Below are positions 43,014-52,799 of a stretch of 64,000 nt of DNA, one piece after another. Positions within the stretch are counted from its first letter, which is position 1; the number at the start of each line of letters is the position of its first letter. Source of the stretch: Mixophyes australis (taxonomy: Eukaryota; Chordata; Amphibia; Anura; Limnodynastidae); the NCBI GenBank assembly GCA_036250195.1, contig JAVHZZ010000011.1, positions 49,498,811 through 49,562,810 on the forward strand, in the 5' to 3' direction. Made by a program: the position numbers and the translations under genes. The notes beneath the pieces are model-generated. The model did no database searches. It saw nothing but the letters and a program-made list of their open reading frames with translations, and was not told the origin of the DNA.

Positions 43014-44741
43014 TTCTTTTTTTCAATGCTTGGCCCGCGGCACCCCAGTGACAGCGCCGCGGCACCCCTGGGAGCCGCGGCGCACAGTTTGGGAACCGCC
43101 GCTATAAAGCATAAATAGTTACATTTTCTGTATTTTCAGTTTTTGATAAAGAAGGTGGCATATTCGTATCTTTGATTATAAACAAATGACAGTATCTGCC
43201 ATTGTTAAAATCCAAACAAACTTGGATGAATAGTTGAATGACAGATGATTCTTGGGCATGATGAAGCAGAATTACTTTCATATATTCTACTTCTAGCAAT
43301 GATCTGTGAGCATTGTCAGAGTTTATAGATAACAAATTCCACTTGGAAAATATCAGCAAATGTTCCAAAACCTTCACCAGTACTAAATTTACACTGCCTA
43401 CATAAAAGTAAAACAGCACATAGTAACCCGAACTAACAATGTTTCCAGATGTAAACAAATACTAGTCTACAATAAGACCAACTACATTGCTTAGATACCT
43501 ACATACTGTAATTGTATTGTTTGTTGACCTCTGCACTTATGCTTTCAATTGAATAGCTCAGCATGAAAGATAGCTGAGAATTTTAAAACTTATTTTACGG
43601 TCTTCTGTCTGCATTCCTCTTATTTATGTTTGCTGACAGTAACTAAATCTATATCATCCCATCAGTACAATAAATTTTTGTCAGAAGAAAAAATGGTCTA
43701 AAATGATTTTACGGCTAGGGGATTACAGTAGTTACCTACACGGAATCTCTGCATGATCACTCCACCTGAACCCTAGACACTATAAAAACAATATAACGAA
43801 TACCCAAACAGCAGAGTTCCTGTTCATGTGAGGACTTGTGAAATGCAATCACTCTATACTGATTGCAATTGGTAGTCTGGTATTGCTTGGGTACATCTCT
43901 CTTGTATTATAAAGCTGACCATGGTCCGGTCCTGCTGCTAGGTGAGAGCACCAACATGCAAAATAAAAAAAGGACACTGTCCAATTTGTACATACACATG
44001 GGCGACGAAACAAAACTGATTAAACTGTTCAGCCCCTAACAGACAGATAGCGGGACATCCTCTGACCATAATATTCTGACTACAAAATGATTATCAGGCT
44101 ATACGCGGTCTTTTCAGCTCACGCATGCTGTGATGTAAGGAAAGGCCGGCAATAGGGAACACAAACTAGAGGAAAGAACATGATCTCAAAGAAAAATACC
44201 ATTCATGTAGTTACTCTGAAAAGACAGATAACCACATAAAAACCCAGCAGCAAAAAGCTAAAGCCTTCTCCAGAACCAGTCCTAGTAGTCAGTAGCTGAC
44301 TGTCTTAAAGCAGCAATCCCATGAAAAATAATCAAGTTGTTTGTTTTTTTATAAAAATTAAAAAATTATTTACCATTTCACTTGTTTTTTTTCTTCTTCA
44401 GGCTGCTATTAATGATTTTTGTTATTCTGGACTTCCATTGTAACTACTGTCACATGATGTAATATGCAGAGACGCTTCGTCTGAACTCTGTCTGCATTGA
44501 GACATCCTCTATCTCCCCCTCTGCCATCAAATGACATGCTGAGAGCAGACTGTGTATGGCAGCCATTTCTGTTTGCCAACCAAAGAGTTTTTGAAATGGA
44601 GATAATGATTTGTAGGAGGCTAACTATAAAAGATCAGATGCATGCTGAACAGGTACCTAACATGCTACTGAAATGAAAAATATAAGTGCGATTGCAGCTT
44701 TAAAAATTTCTACAATGACCAATTTATCTTTCATCTCTCCA

Positions 44742-44937
44742 TCTTCCACGGTCTCTTATCATTCCAGCCATACCACACCCCTGGTAGCTTCATAGATATG
44801 CCAGTCGCCAATGTTGTAATATTTTTGGCTGGTAATGTAATCTTCCACAGTCTCTCATCATTCCAGCCATACTACACCCCTTGTAGCTTCATAGAAATGC
44901 CAGTCTCCAATGTTGTAATATTTTTGGTTGGTAATGT
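44742..44937. repeat. 99-bp tandem duplication
   Basis: Two copies start TCTTCCAC-GTCTCT-ATCAT and end AATATTTTTGG-TGGTAATGT, with few differences. Confidence 0.85.
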
Positions 44938-45946
44938 TTAATGTTTAATGTTAAATGCTGGTAATGGCCTTGCAGTAATCATGTACACTTCCAGGAGCAG
45001 CAACAACTATTGTTCAGCAACTTTATGTATCACCTCTTACATTGTAAGCTCATATGGACAGGGTAATCTTTATCTCCCATTTCATGTCATTGTACATAAT
45101 TGGTTTGTATTATGATCACCTCATAAAACAATGATAATCATAGACAAAGCACATGAAAAATGTGGGAAAGTTTGGAAAACTAGAAACATGAAACTTACAC
45201 TTTAATGTTCAGAACTGACCTTTACATTTATCTTTGAAATTTAAAGCCAATTGAATATTTCACAAAGCATAGCAGGACTTGTTATGCATGAATACCCGCT
45301 TATTGCTTCCTCTAACAAGGTATCAGCAACAATGGCCTATTTCTGGACAATGTTAGTATGTGTAGGGTGGTTAACAAAATTTGGCTAAGTGACAGATGAG
45401 CAAAGGGTTTTTAATATAATTATTATTATTTTACCAACATATACTGCAACAATGTATATGTCAGTACTATTTCTAACTTATATACAGGCACCAAAGTTCC
45501 TGCACCAGTGGAGCTTACAATCTAATTACAAACCAGCACCAATGTAGTTAAAATCCAATAAACCTACCAGAAACTCCGTGGGAAGAAACAGGAACACTGG
45601 AATTACACCCACACACAAGTGTTAGAACATACTTCATGCAGCTATGGCAGTGCTGGTATAGAGTGTGTAGGCAATGACGGAAATCCTTAAGATAGTTGAA
45701 AAAAAAAAAAAAAAACATTCAACTTTACTGAATATTCTGATTTAGAAGAACAGCAGACATACAAATTATCATGCAAGAGATAAAAGAATGGTATGGAACT
45801 TTATGTATGGTTATTACAGATAAGTATTCTCTGTTATTGGCTTTTCCAAACTGAAAGAAGCCCACTCTGGCCCGATGATTGCACAAAAAACCTCCACTCA
45901 GCCGGCATCTGACCGTTTGGTCAGATATCATGCGAGTGTGTATAGT

Positions 45947-46110
45947 CAGAGCCATCTTTTCCATTGGGCACAATGGGCAGGTGCCCGGGGGCCCCACGGA
46001 CAAGGGGGCCCCATAGGCAGAGTTCTTAATTAGAATAAATAATCCTGAAAAAAAAAAAACCTGCAAAAAAAACCTTCAAGGGTCACTGAGCAAGTACATC
46101 TATCTCTATA

Positions 46111-46173
<63 letters not shown>

Positions 46174-46227
46174 GCCCCGGTGCACTGCTTTGCCCGCGGG
46201 GCCCATAATGTTGTTAAGATGGCCCTG
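45947..46227. mobile_element. hAT-type MITE with TA repeat
   Basis: The ends are CAGAGCCATCTTTTCC and AAGATGGCCCTG. TGTATAGT flanks it exactly (45939-45946 and 46228-46235). A TA run of about 55 bp fills 46117-46171. Confidence 0.85.
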
Positions 46228-47457
46228 TGTATAGTGACACGATGATCTAAAGTCGTCCCAAAGTGCCGATCATCGCTTCATTTGGTTGGATGTACTGTTC
46301 AATATTTTCCGACCAACCACCGACTGATTATGTAGTGTGTATGCACTCCTGATCACAATCTCCTTAGAGTTTACAAAGTCATGTTCTTTTCAGCCGATGT
46401 TAGCGATGAATGTCCCGATGACTAAATGTAGACAGTGCTGTAAAAGGAATAATTCGTTTGTTCGTTCTGAGAGAGAATGTTTTGTTTCAGAGTCACAGAA
46501 GCTAACAAAATTCGTTAGGACATGTGGATAGCTATAACAAGGCGGTTTTAATCAGTGTGACAATAATGAATGAATGAATGAATATTGTGCTGTCATTCTC
46601 TAAAGTCTAGAGGAACAGATGAAGAGCACAGATCTGAAAGTAAATCGTGTCAGTGTGTATGCATGAATCGCCAGACTGAACACACCTTCAGTCGTAGGTA
46701 CAATCCTTTAAGATAACACATTGGTCGGAAAATTCTTCATTTGTACCTAGCCTAAGACTTTGGACTTAGACACAATTTGCTGTGCACAGGAAAAGCATAT
46801 TCCCGCATGATCGCAAATATGTTTCAGATATCTTTGGTTATGCTAAGCTACTGAAACTTTTCTAAATGTAGTTAATGGTATTAGCTACACTTTTAAACAG
46901 GGAAACATTTTCTTGGTTTAGTGGTCCTTTAAAGATTTTATTAGTATTTGACATTGATTTACTGACTGCATATGCCCCTGCCACTTTTACTAAATGCATT
47001 TTAATTTGTTATTGTGTCCTTTTGAACACCATCAGATTTAGCAGAGATGTGTCAAAATCCAAGAATAGTGGAAATAAACAAGTCTGTCTGACATTATAAA
47101 TAAAAGGCTGACGCCTCCCCCCCCCAAAAAAAATAAATAATAGTAATATATTTAGTAAAAGATGTAGAACACATACAAAGTCAACAAATTAAATTAATCT
47201 AAAGGTAGAAAAGATTGTTTTAAAGAGACAGTATATCCACAAATGGAAGGTGGTAGAGCAGATCCAATTGAAGCCAATTCTTTTATACCCACCAAAACAA
47301 AGAAGGTAAGAAGAGGAAGTAGAAAAACTAGGTGGGACCTATGTATGGATTTTGAAGTAGGACTCAACTTAAGAGATAGTAAAATGTAATTGTCATATGA
47401 TAACTAGAATCAGGGTAGGTAGGGAAAGTTATATTTAGGACCACTTCATATTATAAA

Positions 47458-47815
47458 GCTGGTACACACTACAGAAAATGACTAAAGATGCGATTTCTGT
47501 AACGATTTTACCAACGACTAAAAGTCCCAATGAGCATCCAGATGTATGCGTACATACCTACACGATTTACCTTCAGACCTGTGATCTTCGTCTGTCTTAA
47601 TCATCGACTCTGCACGCTCTATAGAGATCTGCCTACACTGCTGTTCGTGAGTGCATGCACACTTCCACATTTGTCAGGCCATCGTGGATTGTGATTTGTA
47701 GTAAGTTTATAAGACCAAATCAAACGATAAGATGTGCTTTGGTGCGATAAAACACAATCGTGGGGGAGTACACACTAACGCAATACCTGATCAAATGGTT
47801 GAGTACAAACCAGGA
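47458..47815. repeat. Possible MITE-like repeat
   Basis: TGGTACACACTACAGAAAAT on the left and GGGGAGTACACACTAAC on the right suggest a mobile unit, but the ends are not clearly inverted. The interior is non-coding. Confidence 0.3.
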
Positions 47816-49324
47816 GATTAGTACTAATTGAAAGCAAGATCAAATATTTTCCACTGAGTAGTAGATATGGTGGTTTGTACAGCGGTTATTCACTGAGAAA
47901 ACGTAAAGTTCCATCATAAAGAGTGTACAACTGGTGGTTTTACTCTACGTGATGAAATAAAATCACTGTACATAAATAATATAATGAAATAGCCATGTAG
48001 AAAGATGCAGAAGACACAAAGGGAATTTTAAAACAAACAATCCTATAAAATAATAATCTTCATTAAAACTGAGAATATTTTTTAGTGACTTAAGGGTCTC
48101 CTGAATTGGGCGATTTGTTTTCCACAATACCTGGAAGTGCAGAAGTTTAATATAAATATTGTAAACTTGTTAGGCTACTTTTTGCCAGCCATGTTACACA
48201 ATGTTGTCCAGATATTCTCCATGCCATACACTGCAGAAGCCAATCCGAGTGCCCAATAATGTGCATTGATATTGGGGAACAAGAACACACAGCGCGTGAT
48301 GTAGAGTTGAACTTACCCCAATATCACTCTAGGCAAGCGCCCAAAGAGGACGGCTGCATATGCACAAATGCAGACTTACGCTATCTAACATTTACGCCTC
48401 CTTATGACTTGAGGGGTGGTATTGGGGAGGTAAGGGATGTGCAAATACCATTCGAGTACAGTATGGTCCTGTTCACACAAATGTGGGTTATGCAGACCTG
48501 CAGAAGCATGTATTTACACCTCTTAAGAGGAGTATCGTTGGCACCTTATACAGGGCAGCAGCAAATACACGCTGATAATGACTTGACATAAACCAGGTGC
48601 ACAATACTGCCAATGTAGAGCTGGCCAGTAATTTATGCCCTTTCTGCGACCAACTCTGCATCAGTCCCATAATCTCTATCTTAAATTCATGTTACTGTTT
48701 CAAGTATTAATTTAAGTTGTACATCGATGGCTAGCCAAAAGGTATATATGTAGAAAGACAGACCCCACACACTCTTAGCTCAAAGCTATAACTTGAAAAT
48801 GACTAACCTACTAAGGGCTATCCTTAGGAACTAGGACCACAGAGTTACAAGACAGCTGCAGATTAATGATGTTTAAGCCACATTTTATGAGGATCTGTAC
48901 TATGCCATAGCGTTAACCATTTGTATCTTAGTGGGGTCAATGGCATGCCACTCCCTTCCTTACCTAGTCACAAAAAGTTAAAATTGTTTTGCAAAAAAAT
49001 ACCAAGTAGAATCATGAAACAAGAAAAATTAAGCAATGTGCTTTACCACCTCTCTAGCAGGTTCCCAGTGGCATCAAATACACTTTAGAACAGATAAATC
49101 TATACAAAACATACAATAGCAATATTTTGTGGCAGTGGATGCTGATCACAAGCGATTTTGACTTGAAGCTGTACGTGAGCATTCACAGGTCCAAATCACT
49201 TCTGTAGCTTAGTCCTCATCTTTCAGTTTATGTCACCACAGTTCAAACTGCACAGGATATTTATTTTATATATTATTTTGAAGAGAAAACTAAGTGCACA
49301 GGGTGATAACATAACATATGAGGT

Positions 49325-49622
49325 GCAGGGGCAAACGCAGGATTTGCAGAGGGGGGTTTCCACACCACGCCGCCAGTGGGCGTGACTAGCATGCATGGGG
49401 GCATTGCTATAATTTTAGAGTGCTTGGCTGCTCTCCAACTCTCCCTATCCCCATAATATACATGGGCAATGCTGCATGCACTACTGTTAGGTGCACGCAG
49501 CTCTCTCTTTTCGAGCAGAGCTGTGTGAAGCAGGGGCAGGGTCCAGCCACCTCAATTATACAGTGCCCCAGGCTTGGAGGGGGTTTCCAGGCACTAGGAA
49601 ACCCCTCTCGGTTTGCCTATGA
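49325..49622 (+). repeat. Dispersed repeat family A, copy 2
   Basis: It is the direct-orientation partner of 1745-2051, sharing GGGGTTTCCACACCAC, GGGCAATGCTGC-TGCACTAC and GGTGCACGCAGCTCTC. Confidence 0.75.
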
Positions 49623-49754
49623 GGCGATTTATAGCACCCAAATATTGCAAGGTTCATCAACAAGTATATGCTCCTAATGACTTGCATGGTTTATATAACA
49701 CCTTCCGATTAACATCTTCTTTGTCCAGTGCTAAGTGGATGCATTCACTCCATG

Positions 49755-49931
49755 GGGGTATATTTACTAAACTGCAGGTTTTGAAAAAGGGGAGATATTA
49801 CCTATAGCAGCCAATCAGATTCTAGTTATCATTTATTTAGTGCATTCTACAAAATGACAGCTAGAATCTGATTGGTTGCTATAGGCAACATGTCCACTTT
49901 TTCAACCCCGCAGTTTAGTAAATATACCCCA
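49755..49931. mobile_element. MITE family D, copy 2
   Basis: It begins GGGGTATATTTACTAAACTG and ends with the complement. The interior palindrome includes CTAGAATCTGATTGGTTGCT. It is closely related to 19583-19756. ATG occurs at both flanks. Confidence 0.8.
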
Positions 49932-51387
49932 TGACAACAACTGTAAAATATCTCTCTATTAATTTAAATGTGTGTGTGTGTAGGATTTCCATGTCAAGAA
50001 GCACCAACAGAACTGCTCCAGATCCATTCTCCATGTCAACAATTCGGGAGATTTGAAAAGAATGCAGTAGTGTGTTATTTTCAAACACATGCCCTAACTG
50101 AACAGAACAGACTTTGTGCAATAACTGTATGTGTTAGAAAATTACACAGTACTGTTTTGCACCTCTTCTCCAGTTGATAACACAGAGAGAGATACAGTAC
50201 CAGCAGGAAATAACACAACTGTAGGTCTCCCTAGCATGTTAGTTGAGTAGAGAGGAACTGGTGAAGCTTGGGCAGGGCGAGTACTGCAGAACTGTGGTTG
50301 TTTCAAGTCTCAATGAAACATTGCCATTTCATTTTGGTCATATTATCACTAATCAGCTGATACTACAGTAGCATGTTTAGCAAGGTTTCTGCTTTATTAT
50401 TATCTGATGGTTTAAAAAAAAAAGATCAAAGTATGCAAAAAGCCCACAAACATTTGAACTTTCATCTACATTACTAATCTAAAGAAATAGCAGGTGTTGG
50501 TTAGATATGGATGTTTTTTTTGCATGTTAACTCACCTAACCTGAAAACTGCAGGTACGCACTACAAGTGTAGCGTGGGTATGAACATATTTCCAGATATA
50601 GAGCTTCAGTGATGTCACAAACATTCTCTTACTTTGACAGCTGAAGACCTTCCATCCTGTCACATATAGCACTGTTTCTTATATACTGTATCTATACACC
50701 AATATACACTTTATCTACTGATACATTGTGTATTATTAGTCTTGAACATATATTTTTTTAATAAACATACTACATTATATCATAGGCTGTATTCACTAAA
50801 TGCTTTAAATTGACTCACACCGAAACCTGCAAACCAGATATAGTTGTGGGATATCTATAGGTTCTGAATGGGCTAACTATTCTACTACAGGGATGTGCAA
50901 CATCAGGAAGCCAAAGGATATCAAGCTTTATACCGTTCAGTTAATATTAAATTGGTAGTTTGCATGCTCATCATGCAAACTGAATCTAGCTACTTTAAAG
51001 CAGTAAGCAAAAATAAATAAAAACTTGCTATTCATGTCAAACAGTTTTGTTTTTTTTAAAAATATCAGTGACTGGTGGGCCCAGAAGAGAAGTCCCTTTT
51101 GTTGTGCTTGACCTTCTAATTGTGAAGTGTATCCAATCTCTAGCAGAACCACAACGATAGTAAATCAGGTACACAATGAACTATTGTAGAGTTGCTTGTT
51201 TGGATATAATCAGATGCTTTAAAAAATAGCCAACCTGATTACTAAGACAAATAATATGATTAACTTACAAGCAAACTTAACAACATATACATGCTTTATA
51301 TCTTAAGTGAACGGAGGCATATAAAGCAGTAATCGCATGCCCGCCGGTATTAACGGTACTAAATACCTGCACCTCTCGGGGACTCAC

Positions 51388-51530
51388 CACGCATGTGTCA
51401 ACAAACCTTGCGTCGCCAGACCGTGCACATTTCGCGAGATTTCACAGCATATGCGCTGTTGGCTGCTGCAGACTATCCTGCCTCGAACGCATCTGCTATA
51501 GACAGTCACGTAGCTGTCATTGCTGTGCGC
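51388..51530 (-). other. TBCEL: Inferred non-coding exon 1 of TBCEL
   Basis: The minus strand reads GCGTG/GTGAGTCC, a strong donor after 51388. The first coding exon has only nine bases of 5' UTR after its acceptor, so at least one upstream exon is required. The transcription start is unknown; 51530 is an estimate placed just downstream of the NRF1-type site. Confidence 0.45.
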
Positions 51531-51533
51531 AAT

Positions 51534-51543
51534 GCGCATGCGC
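51534..51543. promoter_or_regulatory. NRF1-type binding site
   Basis: GCGCATGCGC is the full palindromic core known for NRF1. Its place in the CpG block supports promoter function. Confidence 0.65.
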
Positions 51544-51999
51544 GGATGTGTCATACCGGTGGTGCAGCATACGACACTGATAAGAAATAGCAGTTTATGG
51601 AAAACTGGTTCAAAGCAAGAAACGTTTCTCCGAACAACCAGAAAATGTTTGCTTTAATTTTCCAAACTGCCATATTAAAATTGAATTTAAAACATAGTTG
51701 CCGTCTGTCTGAAGTATTCCGGGACATTCCCATCTGTGGCCCTGGAAATGCCACGAGGCTGAAGTTAGTTTCTTATTCGGCCAGCTTCTTATTCGTTTCT
51801 AATTCGTGCTCCAGCTTCTTATTTAGAAAAGCTTATTTTTAATGGATTAAATCAATTTGGATCACTGATTTCACACCAAATTAACACTACAGGGGGTCCC
51901 TTATACAAAATGCATTAGTATTTTGCCTGACCCAACATGGTTATGGGCATGAAATCAGGGGGCAAAGTGGGTAAAGTCACCATATTTTATCATTTTGAA

Positions 52000-52368
52000 T
52001 AAGTAGCTGCAGATTTACAAGTGTTAAATGCCGTTGGGCCAGCAATTTGACAGTGGGAATCAACACAGGGTGGTCAGTTACATATAAAACATCTGTCTTT
52101 TGCCTGGCCCAACGCTGTTTTGGGCATGCAATCAGGTGGCAAAGTGGGCATAGATAGCATTTTGAATAAGTAGCTGCAGTTTTTCAAGGCTTAAATGCCG
52201 TTGGGCCAGCAATTTGACAGTGGGAATCAACACAGGGTGGTCAGTTACATATAAAACATCTGTCTTTTGCCTGGCCCAAAGCTGTTTTGGGCATGCAATC
52301 AGGTGGCAAAGTGGGCACAGATAGCATTTTGAGCATTTAGAATAAGTAGCTGCAGTTTTGCAAGTGTT
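52000..52368. repeat. Left arm of 176-bp repeats (about two units)
   Basis: The units begin AAGTAGCTGCAG at 52001, 52168 and 52344 (spacing 167 and 176) and are inverted relative to the right arm. The last is cut at 52368, where the retroelement 3' end begins. Confidence 0.9.
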
Positions 52369-52799
52369 GATGTTTTTATTAAAAAATTGCAACAAAAATA
52401 AATCCAGTATCACTTTGTCCAAGATAAAATAGAATATGTACATTATCCAAAGGGTAAAAAGGACCACTATGAACAAAAACTTTACACACCCAATTCTACT
52501 ACAATCCCATCACAAAACAACTAATACACCACTTCACAAATATAAAAAAGACAAAAAACACAAAACAAATCAAAAACTTCCATGAGAGAAACATGCTAAC
52601 CCTTGCACAATACTTTTCATTACCACAACCCCGCCACCAATCTATAATACCACCCACACATCCTTTACTGTCAGGTAATGAAAGCAAACTTTAAATGTAT
52701 GTAAACCTTACTAAACAAAAAAGGGTTTCCACAAAATCTAATACTGATAAAACAGGATAGATAGCCAAGAATGGAGAGACTGCAGGTGTTATCTACCGC
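52369..52799 (-). other. 3' UTR of the Tx1-like retrotransposon
   Basis: It lies between the reverse transcriptase stop and the repeat arm and is non-coding. On the minus strand it ends with TTTTTTAATAAAAACATC; no long poly(A) is present. Confidence 0.6.

Larger units (their letters stand above)
41528..43101. mobile_element. hAT-type element with internal C-rich minisatellite
   Basis: The ends are CAGTGGTTCCCAAAC and GTTTGGGAACCGCCG. CTATAAAG flanks it exactly (41520-41527 and 43102-43109). The interior is a C-rich tandem array (41697-42830) plus a palindrome (42868-43013). It has no transposase. Confidence 0.85.
37166..51387 (-). other. TBCEL: Inferred TBCEL intron 1
   Basis: The acceptor at 37166-37167 opens the first coding exon. 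The donor is inferred at 51387. Contents: an hAT-type end near 38862, a MITE (39498-39730), an AAT microsatellite, a G run, two hAT elements (41528, 45947), a 99-bp duplication, a MITE-like repeat (47458-47815), repeat family A copy 2 and MITE family D copy 2. Remaining stretches (37.2-38.7, 43.1-44.7, 48.0-49.3, 50.0-51.3 kb) show nothing recognisable. Confidence 0.5.
51340..51560 (-). promoter_or_regulatory. TBCEL: CpG-rich promoter, probably of TBCEL
   Basis: About 21 CpG dinucleotides lie within roughly 220 bp, while neighbouring DNA has few. A perfect NRF1-type palindrome GCGCATGCGC is at 51534-51543. TCTCGCGA (minus strand, 51439-51432) matches the CGCG promoter element. Both are typical of TATA-less housekeeping promoters. 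A splice donor follows on the minus strand at 51387. No other gene in the window could use it on that strand. Confidence 0.6.

Noticed and set aside
48259..48591. 110-codon plus-strand frame
   Set aside because: The composition and lack of motifs fit decayed repeat DNA; no splice or promoter context supports it.
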